Assembly (NCBI GenBank): GCA_002684655.1
Contig: NYVR01000126.1
Location: 1 to 51,354, forward strand
Source: Planctomycetota bacterium
Lineage (GTDB): Bacteria > Planctomycetota > UBA1135 > UBA2386
Reading direction: 5' to 3'
DNA: 51,354 bases
Below the pieces are notes generated by a model. It was not told the origin of the DNA, made no database searches, and worked only from the letters and a program-made list of their open reading frames with translations. Made by a program: the position numbers and the translations under genes. Positions 1 to 9,826 of this stretch are shown here, one piece after another. Every line of letters starts with the position of its first letter. Within the stretch, counting starts at the first letter, position 1.

Positions 1-293
1 CCGAGCTCGTCTGCCAGCGCGCTCATCTCGCCGGCGGTGCGGCGCAGCAGGTCGCGCTCGGGCAACGTGGCGGCACCCGCCGTACGCTCGACGACGACCA
101 AGGCTGAGCCGCGAGAGACGCGCGCGCGAACGGCCTCGTCGATGGCAGCCTCATAGCTACTGCAAGAAGCTGAGACCCGGAGCTTCACGTTTAGACCGCG
201 CCCGTTGACGGACCGGACCTCGATCCGGACAGGTCCGATCTCCGAGTCGCCGGCGGCGAAGCCGGCGCCCGTCATGCTCGCGATCGCGGCCAC
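1..293 (-). CDS. yicC: YicC/YloC family endoribonuclease, N-terminal part (cut by window edge)
   Basis: The reverse strand encodes about 97 residues that run off the left edge. The N-terminus has the family signature SMTG followed by an IEVRSVNGRGL stretch, as in YicC/YloC proteins (usually SMTGFG and EIRSVNHRFLD). YicC-family proteins are RNases implicated in RNA turnover. I chose the GTG at 293 because the family normally has a few residues before SMTG; the ATG at 275 is the alternative. It lies 15 bp downstream of secG on the same strand, and tpiA-secG-yicC is an order I associate with planctomycetes. The catalytic C-terminal half lies outside the window. Confidence 0.8.
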   Translation of the reverse strand, partial: MAAIASMTGAGFAAGDSEIGPVRIEVRSVNGRGLNVKLRVSASCSSYEAAIDEAVRARVSRGSALVVVERTAGAATLPERDLLRRTAGEMSALADEL

Positions 294-308
294 GCGGGCA
301 GGGGCAGG

Positions 309-539
309 TCAGACGTTCCAGGTGGCGCTGATCAAGACCGCCGAGCCACAGAAGATGCCGGCGAGCAAGAACGTAAAGCGGCTGATTCCTCCGCTCTTGA
401 CGCCAAACGTCTCGGCGCCAGTGCCGCCAAAAGCCTCGGCGAGGCCGCCGCCCTTGGACTCCTGGAGCAGGACGACCGTGACCATCAAGAGCGCGGAGAG
501 GAAGAACAGGACCCAGCTGACGTAGTGGAGGATGACCAT
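309..539 (-). CDS. secG: Preprotein translocase subunit SecG
   Basis: A 76-residue inner-membrane protein with the SecG layout: an N-terminal hydrophobic segment (about residues 5-25), a cytoplasmic glycine-rich loop beginning LLQESKGGGLAEAFGG, and a second hydrophobic segment (about 52-72). The QxxKGGGL and GG motifs of the loop are the family hallmark. SecG joins SecYE and assists SecA-driven export. The length is normal for SecG, and the start is an ATG at 539. It sits between tpiA (60 bp upstream) and yicC (15 bp downstream) on the same strand, probably in one operon. Confidence 0.92.
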   Translation of the reverse strand: MVILHYVSWVLFFLSALLMVTVVLLQESKGGGLAEAFGGTGAETFGVKSGGISRFTFLLAGIFCGSAVLISATWNV

Positions 540-599
540 GAGAGGGAGCGTTGGCGGCGCGGGGCCTTGTGAGGTGCAGGGGGACGGTAGCCGCGCTGC

Positions 600-1364
600 T
601 TACTTGTCGTATTCGATAATGGGGAGGAACGTCTCCGGCGCGAGGCTCGCGCCGCCGACGAGCAGGCCGTCGACGCCTTCGAGAGCCATAAGCTCCCCGG
701 CGTTGTCCGGCTTGACGCTGCCGCCGTAGAGGATCCGGATCGCGTCCGCCTCCTCGGAGACCTTTTGAGTGAGCCACTTACGGATCGTCGCGTGGGCGGC
801 GTTGACCTGGTCGAGGCTGGCCGTCTCGCCTGTGCCGATGGCCCAGACAGGCTCATAAGCGATGGTGATGCGGTGCGCGTCCTCGGCCTTGACCAGCTCA
901 AAGCCAGCCTCGAGCTGCTTCTTGAGGACGCGGTCTGTTCGGTTCGCCTTGCGGTCGGCGAGGGTCTCGCCGATGCAGTAGATCGGCAGCAGGTCCGCGT
1001 CCAGCGCCGCGCGGACCTTGCGCCCCATCCACGCTTCCGGCTCGTGGAAGACGTGGCGACGCTCACTGTGGCCGATCAACACGCGATCGGCGCCGACCTC
1101 GCGCAGCATGCGCGGCGCAGCTTCTCCGGTGAACGCGCCGTTTTCTTCATACCAAACGTTCTGGCCGCCGACGCCCAGCGGTGAGCCCTGGGCGACCGCG
1201 CCGACGTCTGCGAGATAAATCGCCGGCACGAACACCGCTACCTCGCGGTCGTTGCCGTCGCCGATGCGGCCCTTCACCGTCTTGATCAAGTCGAGCGACT
1301 TGCTCCGGTCAAGATTCATCTTCCAGTTGCCGGCGATATACGGCTTACGTGGTCGTTGGGTCAC
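600..1364 (-). CDS. tpiA: Triosephosphate isomerase
   Basis: Interconverts dihydroxyacetone phosphate and glyceraldehyde 3-phosphate in glycolysis and gluconeogenesis; cytoplasmic dimer. All catalytic elements are visible: GNWKMN with the active-site Asn and Lys (Lys about residue 15), the electrophilic His in IGHSERR, the catalytic Glu in AYEPVWAIGTG with the adjoining flexible loop 6, and the phosphate-binding LYGGSV and GLLVGGASL segments near the C-terminus. The GTG start at 1364 gives 254 residues, the family length; a longer reading frame to 1454 would add an atypical Arg-rich leader that overlaps aroF. Only 7 bp separate it from the aroF stop, which suggests co-transcription. Confidence 0.95.
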   Translation of the reverse strand: MTQRPRKPYIAGNWKMNLDRSKSLDLIKTVKGRIGDGNDREVAVFVPAIYLADVGAVAQGSPLGVGGQNVWYEENGAFTGEAAPRMLREVGADRVLIGHSERRHVFHEPEAWMGRKVRAALDADLLPIYCIGETLADRKANRTDRVLKKQLEAGFELVKAEDAHRITIAYEPVWAIGTGETASLDQVNAAHATIRKWLTQKVSEEADAIRILYGGSVKPDNAGELMALEGVDGLLVGGASLAPETFLPIIEYDK

Positions 1365-1371
1365 GGGGCGA

Positions 1372-2220
1372 TCACCTCGTCGTCGATGCGTGGGGTCCTT
1401 TCGGGAGGGCAGGCGCACCTTGTGCCCGCCCCGGCGCAGAGAGCCGTTGTCCAAAGAGTGGCGCCATTTGCTCCAGTTGCGACATCAGTTTCGCGAATCG
1501 AGGCGGCGTCAGGGCCTGCTGGCCGTCACAAAGCGCCTCGTCCGGGTTCGCGTGCACCTCGACGAGCACCCCGTCGGCCCCCGCTGCCATGGCGGCCTGC
1601 GCCATCGGCGCCACGAAGGCCGCGTGGCCTGTGCCGTGGCTTGGATCCACGACGACCGGAAGCGGTGTGCGCTGCTGAAGGACCGGGACCGCGGCGAGGT
1701 CGAGCAGGTATCGAGTCGACGAGTCGAAGCTCCGTAGGCCTCTCTCGCACAGGATGATGGACTCATTCCCCTCGGCGAGGATGTAGTCGGCTGCGTGCAG
1801 CAACTCGGTGATCGTCGCGGACGCTCCGCGCTTTAGAAGGACCGGCAGGCGCAGCCGCCCAACCTCCCGCAAGAGCGGAAAGTTCTGCATGTTACGGCTA
1901 CCTACCTGCAGCACCGCGGCGTGCTGCGCGACCCGCTCGACGTCGCGGGGGTCGAGCACCTCGGTGACCACATCGAGCCCCGTGCGTCGCGAAGCTTCCG
2001 TGAGCAGGTCCAGACCCTCGGCGCCCAACCCCTGGAAGGACCCGGGCGCCGTTCGCGGCTTATAAGCCCCGCCGCGCAGCAGCCCTGCGCCGGATTCCGC
2101 GACGGCGTCCGCGGTCGCGCAAAGCTGTTCGCGCGATTCCACCGCGCACGGACCTGCCATGACGACGAAGCTGCCGCCGCCGATCCGCAGGTCGGAACCG
2201 ATCGAGATGGTCTTGCGCAA
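1372..2220 (-). CDS. aroF: 3-deoxy-7-phosphoheptulonate (DAHP) synthase, class I-beta core form
   Basis: Condenses phosphoenolpyruvate and erythrose 4-phosphate, the first step of the shikimate pathway. The KDO8P-synthase-like TIM barrel is recognisable from MAGPCAVES (about residues 21-29), the [16 protein letters not shown] phosphate-binding stretch, LLKRG, and the metal-site [10 protein letters not shown]. At 282 residues it is the bare barrel: it lacks the N-terminal ferredoxin-like/ACT regulatory domain and a chorismate mutase domain, so allosteric control by those modules is not expected. The last about 25 residues are Pro/Ala-rich and not part of the barrel. The only upstream start is a TTG at 2220 without an obvious Shine-Dalgarno sequence. 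Confidence 0.88.
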   Translation of the reverse strand: MRKTISIGSDLRIGGGSFVVMAGPCAVESREQLCATADAVAESGAGLLRGGAYKPRTAPGSFQGLGAEGLDLLTEASRRTGLDVVTEVLDPRDVERVAQHAAVLQVGSRNMQNFPLLREVGRLRLPVLLKRGASATITELLHAADYILAEGNESIILCERGLRSFDSSTRYLLDLAAVPVLQQRTPLPVVVDPSHGTGHAAFVAPMAQAAMAAGADGVLVEVHANPDEALCDGQQALTPPRFAKLMSQLEQMAPLFGQRLSAPGRAQGAPALPKGPHASTTR

Positions 2221-2417
2221 AAGAGGAAGGTGCTAAAACGAGCCGGAGGACAGTAGGGCGCGGCGCGTGGAGGGTCAATGTCGCCAGCAGCGCTCGCGGC
2301 CACAAATCACGCCGGTGCGTGCACGAGTAACCGCCCAGAACAGCACTAAGTCCTTGTAGGCGGCAGTTCTTTCGCCCGACGGCTCCCCCGGGGCCTAGGT
2401 CGCAGGACGGCCCTGGT

Positions 2418-3803
2418 TCAGCAGGCTTCCGGAGCATTTCGGATGGTGTCCGCGCGCACGGCCTTGAGCGGCACCTGGACCACGGGACGGTCCATGACGC
2501 GGGCGTTCTGCCCCGTCGCCATGGCCTGCAACGAGGGGCCACAAATCCGCGCTTGGCACGGCCCCATGCCCGCCCGACAGCCCATCTTGATCGCGCGCAT
2601 GGAGTCGCCGTGCACCTCGGCGGCCTGCTGCGCCTGCTTCCGGGTCACGTCTTCGCAGCGGCAGACCAGCGTGTCAGGGCGGGCCAGCTCGTTGAGCCCC
2701 GGTAACGGGGCGAAGGCCCGGAGCATGGTGTCGGCAGCGCGCCGCTCCGCGCGCGCCGCCCGCAGCACCTCGGGCGCGGCCGCGCGACCATCCAACTCTC
2801 CGAGGATGGCCGACGCGCACACCGCGCCCTCGGCGGCCGCGACCTCGGCGCCGCCGACGCCGCAGATCTCGCCCGCGGCGAAGACGGTCGGCTCGGCCGT
2901 GCGCTGCTCTTCGTCCACGACAAGGCAGTAACCGCCGCGCTCGGGCCTGTAGCGGGATCGCGCCCCAAGCCGCAGGCCCAGTTCGATCGACGGGACGAGC
3001 CCAAAGCCCGCGCCGACGACGTCGACCTCGATGGTCCGCGCGGTCCCGCGGCGCGGGCGACCGTCGGCGTCGACTTTGCCGATGATGGCGCGCTGCACGC
3101 GGCCGTCACCCTCACAAGCGAACACGGTCCACCCCCACTGCAACCGCGCGCCGTGGCGCCACAGCTGCTTCATATACCAGACGGCCTCACGTCGGCGGGC
3201 GGCGTTCCCGATCACGCCGGGCGCTGCGCGCAGCGCCCGCCAGCGCGACGACGCCTCCAGGGCCGCTACCACCTCGACGCCAGCGCCAAGCAGCGCCGTG
3301 ACCGTCGGCAAAAGCAGCGGTCCGGACCCCGCGACCAGCGCGCGCTGGCCTGGCACGACCCCGAAGCCGCGAACCATGACTTGCAGCGCACCGGCCGTCA
3401 CCACGCCCGGCAAGGTCCAGCCTGGGAACGGGATGCAGCGGTCGTAGGCGCCTGGGGACAGCACGATCCTTTCGCAACGCAGGAGCCGAGACCGGCCCTC
3501 GTGCTCAAACCACAGTCTCCCTGGCCGAGCGTCCCAGACGGTGGCGCCGTGAACAGAGAGGAGCCGGGCGCGCTCGAACTCATGGATCAACGCGTGGCCC
3601 TGGTCGTGGCTCGGCGGCTCCGGGATCCCGACAGACGCGGACGCACCGACGGGCGGCTGACGGTAGATCTGGCCGCCGGCTCGCGGCGCCTCGTCGAGCA
3701 CCGCGACAGACAAGCCCGCTGCCGCCAACCGCGTGGCAGCCGCCATCCCGCCGGGCCCCGCTCCGACCACGCCAACGTCGGCGTCGATCACCAGGTCGCT
3801 CAC
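2418..3803 (-). CDS. HcnB-like FAD/BFD [2Fe-2S] subunit of a multisubunit amino-acid/opine dehydrogenase
   Basis: A 461-residue pyridine-nucleotide-disulfide-type oxidoreductase. The N-terminal FAD motif VGAGPGGMAAA is near residue 10. The C-terminus carries a BFD-like iron-sulfur module with CRCED and MGCRAGMGPCQ cysteines, the architecture of HcnB, of OoxA/NoxA opine oxidase subunits and of the D-hydroxyproline or dye-linked L-proline dehydrogenase alpha subunit. It would pass electrons from the substrate-oxidising subunit to the respiratory chain. The GTG at 3803 overlaps the stop of the HcnA-like gene by GTGA, so the small subunit and this one are probably translationally coupled. The substrate cannot be read from sequence. 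Confidence 0.82.
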   Translation of the reverse strand: MSDLVIDADVGVVGAGPGGMAAATRLAAAGLSVAVLDEAPRAGGQIYRQPPVGASASVGIPEPPSHDQGHALIHEFERARLLSVHGATVWDARPGRLWFEHEGRSRLLRCERIVLSPGAYDRCIPFPGWTLPGVVTAGALQVMVRGFGVVPGQRALVAGSGPLLLPTVTALLGAGVEVVAALEASSRWRALRAAPGVIGNAARRREAVWYMKQLWRHGARLQWGWTVFACEGDGRVQRAIIGKVDADGRPRRGTARTIEVDVVGAGFGLVPSIELGLRLGARSRYRPERGGYCLVVDEEQRTAEPTVFAAGEICGVGGAEVAAAEGAVCASAILGELDGRAAAPEVLRAARAERRAADTMLRAFAPLPGLNELARPDTLVCRCEDVTRKQAQQAAEVHGDSMRAIKMGCRAGMGPCQARICGPSLQAMATGQNARVMDRPVVQVPLKAVRADTIRNAPEAC

Positions 3804-4081
3804 TGCCGCCCCCCGCGCTCGACCACCATCCCGGCGCGCACGACGGTCATGCAGGAGCGGACGTTGTGCCCGTCGACCGTCACCAAGCACTCATAGCAGA
3901 CGCCCATGTTGCACAGCACGCCGCGCGGCTCGCCTGCCGAGCTGCTGCGACGCAGGGCCGCAGCCTGCGCGGCCCACAGCGCCATCGCGATCGTGTCCCC
4001 GGCGTATGCGGAGACTGCGTCACCTTCGAACGTGAACTCGACGCGTTCGCGCCCGTCGGCGTCGGTCAGCCGCCCGCTCAC
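3800..4081 (-). CDS. HcnA-like small [2Fe-2S] subunit
   Basis: A 93-residue plant-type ferredoxin-fold protein of the HcnA / OoxA-small / SoxA-N family. Four cysteines in the spacing C57-x4-C62-x2-C65-x11-C77 (around CNMGVCYEC and VRSC) fit a [2Fe-2S] cluster. It is expected to shuttle electrons between the two flavin subunits encoded on either side. Both junctions are tight: its GTG start overlaps the HcnC-like stop and its TGA overlaps the HcnB-like GTG, so the three genes form a single translation-coupled unit. Confidence in the family is high; the identity of the reaction is open. Confidence 0.82.
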   Translation of the reverse strand: MSGRLTDADGRERVEFTFEGDAVSAYAGDTIAMALWAAQAAALRRSSSAGEPRGVLCNMGVCYECLVTVDGHNVRSCMTVVRAGMVVERGGRQ

Positions 4082-5259
4082 GCTACGAACCTCGAAGGCA
4101 GATACGGCGTGACGTCGATCTCCGTTTCAACGCCCGCGATCTGCTGCGCGATCAACAACCCAGTGATCGGCGCCATAGAGATCCCGAGGCCCTCGTGGCC
4201 GGCTGCGATGTAGAAGCCGTCGACAGGGTCCCAGGGACCGATCAGCGGGTGGTTGTCGATCGAGTAGGGCCGCAACCCGACCCAGGTACGAACGATCGGC
4301 GCAGCGGCGACCCCTGGCGCGTAGCGCTCGGCCCGGAGCAGAGAACGCTGCAACAACTCGCGGTTGATCTCCTTGTCCATGCCGCAGAACTGACGCGTAC
4401 TGCCGATCAGGCAGCCGCCGTTGCGCTGAGGCTGCATGTTGACCGCGTGCCCGCCCTTGTCAGAGTCGACGCTGGTCGGGTCGATCTCGCTCGCGGCGTG
4501 GGCGAAGCGCAGATAGCTGATCTCCAGGAGCTGCGTCCGGATGGGCGAGACGTGGTGACCGGTGATCGCGAGGTTGCCAGCGCGAGGATAAATCGGGAGA
4601 CGCTTCTCACCCAGCCGCTCGCTCAAGTCAGGCGCCCATACGCCGCAAGCGTTGATGACGGTGTCGGTGGCGATGACGCCATGCTCTGTCACCACGCCGA
4701 CCACGCGATCGCCCTCGCGCTCGAAACCGGTCACCGCGCAGTGCGGTCGGACGACGACGTTCGGGTTGAGTTTGCGCGCGCCGCGAAGCATCGCGCCGCA
4801 CGCAAGCATCGGAAGCACGACGCCATCGCCGGGGTAATAGAGCGCGCCTGGCACGTCCGCGGCCAAGCCCGGCTCGATCTCGCGAAGCTGTTTGTTGTCC
4901 AGCACGTCGGCGCGGTCGCCGTTGTCGGCGAACTGCTTGTGCAGCACCGCGAACATCTCCTGATCCTCGTCGGTCTCGGCGAGGTACAGCGCCCCGGTCG
5001 GGTTGTAGTCAAAGCCGCCGACCTCCTCATTCATGCGCGCCCACAGCTCCACGCTGGTCTTGGTCAGCGCATAGTCCTGCGCCGTGTCCGGGGTCACCAT
5101 CAGGTGTCCCATGCAGGCACCAGAGGTCGCGCCCGCGACCGGTCCCCGTTCACAGAGAACGATGCGCGCCGACGGGTCTAGGAGCTTCGCCAGGTGGTAA
5201 ACGACGGAGCTACCGATCACGCCGCCACCGATGACGACTATGTCCGCGGTTTCGCTCAT
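4078..5259 (-). CDS. HcnC-like FAD-dependent amine/amino-acid oxidoreductase (DAO family) subunit
   Basis: A 393-residue D-amino-acid-oxidase/sarcosine-oxidase-beta-fold flavoprotein. The N-terminal dinucleotide motif is IVVIGGGVIGSS (about residues 7-18), followed by CERGPVAGATSGAC; the C-terminal FAD contact is GFYIAAGHEGLGISMAP with a preceding LRPYSIDNHPLIG. This is the substrate-oxidising subunit in HcnABC (glycine to HCN), opine oxidase (OoxB) and D-hydroxyproline or L-proline dehydrogenases. It is first in the three-gene unit and starts with ATG at 5259. Divergence from an M19 dipeptidase suggests catabolism of amino acids or opines released from peptides. Hydrogen cyanide synthesis is possible but not favoured. 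Confidence 0.85.
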   Translation of the reverse strand: MSETADIVVIGGGVIGSSVVYHLAKLLDPSARIVLCERGPVAGATSGACMGHLMVTPDTAQDYALTKTSVELWARMNEEVGGFDYNPTGALYLAETDEDQEMFAVLHKQFADNGDRADVLDNKQLREIEPGLAADVPGALYYPGDGVVLPMLACGAMLRGARKLNPNVVVRPHCAVTGFEREGDRVVGVVTEHGVIATDTVINACGVWAPDLSERLGEKRLPIYPRAGNLAITGHHVSPIRTQLLEISYLRFAHAASEIDPTSVDSDKGGHAVNMQPQRNGGCLIGSTRQFCGMDKEINRELLQRSLLRAERYAPGVAAAPIVRTWVGLRPYSIDNHPLIGPWDPVDGFYIAAGHEGLGISMAPITGLLIAQQIAGVETEIDVTPYLPSRFVA

Positions 5260-5502
5260 GAGTCAGAGAGAGAGAATCAGTGGATGATGCCGCACCCACG
5301 AGATCGCGCAAGTATCCCAACGCTAGTCGCGCCGTCCGGGCAGGTGTTTCTGTCGCGTTGTCACGCCGCGCGAGCAGACCGCGGTCGCGCTCCGACAGCA
5401 GCTGCCGCGCGGCCCGGGCGCTGGCCACCGCCAGCGCAAACACGCCGACCATCACGCATCCTGCGATGATGAAGTGGCATCACCTATCGTTATGTTAGCT
5501 GC
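5260..5502. other. Divergent intergenic region between the HcnABC-like operon and the dipeptidase gene
   Basis: This 243-bp stretch must hold the promoters of both divergent units. I could not identify a -35/-10 pair or operator with confidence. A minus-strand frame (start 5452 or 5455, running into the HcnC-like gene to 5210) encodes a hydrophobic N-terminus MVGVFALAVASA and then an Arg-rich segment. It could be a small membrane protein, but its last third is simply the shadow of the HcnC-like start, so I do not call it as a gene. Confidence 0.4.
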
Positions 5503-6741
<1,239 letters not shown>

Positions 6742-6770
6742 CTACGCCTGCTGCGCGGAGGTCGGCGGTC

Positions 6771-7679
6771 TCAGGCCTCACCGGTTGCTGATGCCGGCCC
6801 GTCGAGGCCCACGACATCCGGCTCGACCACGACCTGCTCTTGGCCATCGGCGTCCACCCAGACCTCTCGTATCGAGAGGCACTCACCGCCCTCCCAGGTC
6901 ATCCGCAGGAAGTAAGCCAACTCTCTGCTGTCGCGCTCCTCGATGCGCGGGACGACGGCGCAGTTGATGAACAAGGTGCCGTCGCGGCGGACGAAGCGTC
7001 TGCGCGGGTGCTTTCGCGGATGAAGCAAGAGGTGGTGCATATGCCCGGAGATCACCGCACGAATTCGGAAGCCCCAGCCTTCCAGCAGTTCGATCGCGAG
7101 CTCCAGATCTCGGTCTCCCCAATCGCCGCCTGGCTGGCCGAAGTCCTTGCCGCAGATGTCCGCGGGCTCGCTGCCGAGCCCGGTCGGGCCGTTGTGAGCC
7201 AGAATGATCAAGTCCGCGTGCTGCGCGCCCTGCGCCGCCTTCACGATCCGCTGCGCTGAGGATTCAAAGTCCCTGACGCCGTAGAGCTCGTCATAGACCT
7301 CGGCGCCGCGGAGCTGTGGCCCGCCGTATGAAAACGGCCTCGCGCCGACGACCGAAACCTGCGCGCTAGGGACGTCGTAGACTTCGTATGCGAGGTGACT
7401 GCTACCGAGCGCGTCGATGCTCCGAATCAGCGTGTCGGTGACCCGCTTCTCTTTGATGCTGCGCCACGCGTCGTGGTTGCCGAGCAGCGCCACCTTGGGC
7501 ACCTGAATGGCCGCGACCGCCTCTGCAGCAGAGACCTCTTCGGTGTCGCTGAGGTCCCCCACGAACAGCGCGAGGTCAGGGCCGAGGTCCTCGAGATAAG
7601 CCCTGTCCGCCGGGCGCCACTGGCCGTGGAGATCCCCGATCACGACCATGGTTGCGGAGGCCGTATTTCCGGGAGCCAT
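6771..7679 (-). CDS. Calcineurin-like metallophosphoesterase (TIGR04168-like)
   Basis: A binuclear-metal phosphoesterase of about 302 residues. All five family motifs are present in order: GDLHGQW, GDLSD, GNHDAW, the mid-protein LAHNGPTG, and GHMHH. The spacing and the HNGPTGLG block resemble the cyanobacterial/plastid TIGR04168 group, whose substrate is unknown to me. No signal peptide is visible, so it is probably cytoplasmic. The start is uncertain: TTG 7712, ATG 7679 or ATG 7649; the last begins directly with MVVIGDLHG. None has a clear Shine-Dalgarno sequence. It lies downstream of the sigma-54 activator on the same strand. Confidence 0.85.
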   Translation of the reverse strand: MAPGNTASATMVVIGDLHGQWRPADRAYLEDLGPDLALFVGDLSDTEEVSAAEAVAAIQVPKVALLGNHDAWRSIKEKRVTDTLIRSIDALGSSHLAYEVYDVPSAQVSVVGARPFSYGGPQLRGAEVYDELYGVRDFESSAQRIVKAAQGAQHADLIILAHNGPTGLGSEPADICGKDFGQPGGDWGDRDLELAIELLEGWGFRIRAVISGHMHHLLLHPRKHPRRRFVRRDGTLFINCAVVPRIEERDSRELAYFLRMTWEGGECLSIREVWVDADGQEQVVVEPDVVGLDGPASATGEA

Positions 7680-7793
7680 GTTCCCAGAAGGAGGATTGGA
7701 TCGATCGCTCAAGGTGACAACCTAGCAGCGCGTCCATTCGAAGCTGCAGACAAACCTCGCATCCGCCGCGGCCAAAGCGGCCGCCTGAGCAGC

Positions 7794-9671
7794 TCAAGTC
7801 TCCAAGAGGCCGTGACGCAGCAGCTTCTCGCGATAGGTGGTGCGCGGCACCCCGAACAGCTCAGCGGCCTTCGTCAGGTTGCCCCCTGCTTGTTCGTAGG
7901 TGCGCTCTAACGCGGCGCGCTCCTGCGCCTCAAGCCGCTCCTTCCAGGTCGTGTCGGCGCCGTCTGGCTCCGACGCGGCGCCAGACGGCGTCGGCGCTGC
8001 GGCTGCCGAGCCGCCGGGAGGCAACGTGCAGGCCGCTCCCGCGCGGTCGAGGTCGAGGTCAGCGACGCGCACCGGGCCGCCGCCGGCGCGCAGCGCCGCG
8101 CCCTTGATGACGTGACGAAGCTCGCGGATGTTGCCGGGCCAGGGGTGCTGCGCCAACCGCGTAGCCGCGTCCGCCGAGAGCTCGGGCGCCTGCTCATAGC
8201 CCAGCTCCTCGCCGGCCTCGAAAAGGAACCGACGCGCCAGCTCGGGCAGGTCTTCGTGACGCTCCCGCAGGGACGGCAGCGTCACCTCCAACTCGCGTAA
8301 ACGGTAATAGAGGTCTTGTCGGAACGATCCCTCGCGCACCATCTTCTCCAGGTCTTGGTGCGTGGCCGCGACGATGCGAACGTCGACCCGTATCTGACGT
8401 TGACTGCCGATGGGGACGACTACGCGGTCCTGGAGCACGCGCAGGATCTTTGCCTGCAGCTCGACGGCCATGTCGCCGATCTCGTCGAGCAGGATCGTAC
8501 CGCCGTGCGCCTCCTCGAAGTGGCCTCGCCGCGGCTGCACCGCGCCTGTGAACGACCCCTTCTCGTGGCCGAAGAGCATGCTCTCCATCAACTGCTCGGG
8601 GATCGCCGCGCAGTTCACCGGAACGAACGGCCCCTTGGCGCGCCTGGACAGCTCGTGGAGCGCCCGCGCGACGACCTCTTTGCCTGTGCCCGTCTCACCG
8701 CGAAGCAGCACGGTGTAGTCCGCGGGCGCGTAGAGCTTCACGCGCTGAATAAACTCAGCGCAAGCCGGGCTGCTGCTCGCGAGCGCCCAGTGCTCGGCGT
8801 CGCTCTGGTCGCGACCCAGCAGGCTCGCGACCAAGACGCGGTTGCCCAGCGCCGTCGCGAGCATCCGCGCGCAGAACGCTACCCGCTGCAGGTCTTCAGC
8901 GGACAACATCGCGCCGTCGCTGACGCAGTCGGCGTAGACGACCCCGAGGGTCTTGCCGAGCGCCTTTACCGGGAGCGCGACCGCCGCCGAGATGCCCTCG
9001 CTCCGCACGCTATGGAAGCTACTCGCGACTGGGTCTGAGGCCGCGATCGGGACGTGCACGACCTGACGGGCGGCCCGCACCTGATCGATCAGCGAACGGC
9101 TGACGCGGAACGGCTGCGCGCTGTCCGGCCGGCTGAGGTAAAAAGCGCCGCCGCCCTCGTCGAGGTCCAACTCGACGTGCACGCGATCTGCGCCTGTCGA
9201 CTCCAAGACCGCAGCCATCGCCGCCGCCACCATCTCGCCCGAGCTCTTGAGGCCTTCGAGATGATCCGACATCTCCATGAACGTCCGATACCACGCCCCG
9301 ACCGGCGATCCTGGCGAAGCCGCCAAGACGGCGGGGTCGATGGGCTCCGCCTCGTCATCGCCGCGCTCGGACCGATAACGGAGCTTGACGAGGGCAGGAC
9401 CCAGGTTGAGCACGTCACCGTCGAGGAATGGCTCAAGACGGGCGCCGACGTCACCGGTAGCGCAGCGAATGGGAAACGGCAAGCCCGGCTCTGCGCGCAC
9501 CTGAAGCCGACCCTGCTCATCTGCGACGACCTCGAGGAGGCGACCTGCCGCGCCGGGCAGGTCCACCTCAACCTCGCAGCCGGACCTCGCCGCGCCGAGC
9601 CAAAATCGATCCGTCGCGACTTCATGTTCGCGCGTCCCGGAACGATCGGTGACTTCGAGACTGACAGGCAT
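7794..9671 (-). CDS. Sigma-54-dependent transcriptional activator with FHA-like and GAF domains
   Basis: A 625-residue enhancer-binding protein. Residues 1-100 look like an FHA fold (DRFWLG at the start, DGDVLNLGPALVKLRY at the end) but the phosphopeptide-binding Ser-Arg-x-x-His core is not recognisable. Residues about 135-285 form a GAF domain. The AAA+ domain holds Walker A GETGTGKE (325-332), the sigma-54 contact loop GSFTGA (372-377) and Walker B LLDEIGD (394-400). A Fis-type helix-turn-helix occupies about 595-620. I chose the ATG at 9671 because the frame upstream to 9839 would add an unrelated leader into the divergent promoter region. The divergent neighbour is a Ser/Thr kinase, so kinase-FHA signalling is a reasonable inference. 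Confidence 0.92.
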   Translation of the reverse strand: MPVSLEVTDRSGTREHEVATDRFWLGAARSGCEVEVDLPGAAGRLLEVVADEQGRLQVRAEPGLPFPIRCATGDVGARLEPFLDGDVLNLGPALVKLRYRSERGDDEAEPIDPAVLAASPGSPVGAWYRTFMEMSDHLEGLKSSGEMVAAAMAAVLESTGADRVHVELDLDEGGGAFYLSRPDSAQPFRVSRSLIDQVRAARQVVHVPIAASDPVASSFHSVRSEGISAAVALPVKALGKTLGVVYADCVSDGAMLSAEDLQRVAFCARMLATALGNRVLVASLLGRDQSDAEHWALASSSPACAEFIQRVKLYAPADYTVLLRGETGTGKEVVARALHELSRRAKGPFVPVNCAAIPEQLMESMLFGHEKGSFTGAVQPRRGHFEEAHGGTILLDEIGDMAVELQAKILRVLQDRVVVPIGSQRQIRVDVRIVAATHQDLEKMVREGSFRQDLYYRLRELEVTLPSLRERHEDLPELARRFLFEAGEELGYEQAPELSADAATRLAQHPWPGNIRELRHVIKGAALRAGGGPVRVADLDLDRAGAACTLPPGGSAAAAPTPSGAASEPDGADTTWKERLEAQERAALERTYEQAGGNLTKAAELFGVPRTTYREKLLRHGLLET

Positions 9672-9826
9672 CGTGAAGAGAGCTCCGAAAACGAGCCGGG
9701 CCGCGCGGCTCCCGACGGGAAGACGTGACGCGAGGCCGTGGTTGACAGTTTCTGCTAGCCTAGCTCCTTCGTCCAGCACCACTTGGCTGCAGCGCACCTC
9801 CTGCGAGGACACGCTCGGCTCTGCAC

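Noticed and set aside
4195-5181. 328-codon plus-strand frame antisense to the HcnC-like gene
   Set aside because: Shadow of the FAD-dependent oxidoreductase; no independent domain or start context.
2418-5259. Naming the three-gene unit hcnABC (hydrogen cyanide synthase)
   Set aside because: The same architecture is shared by opine oxidases and proline/hydroxyproline dehydrogenases, and sequence motifs cannot separate them.
5210-5455. Small minus-strand frame starting in the hcn-like/dipeptidase intergenic region
   Set aside because: The hydrophobic start is interesting, but the last third is out-of-frame translation of the HcnC-like start and no Shine-Dalgarno sequence is seen.
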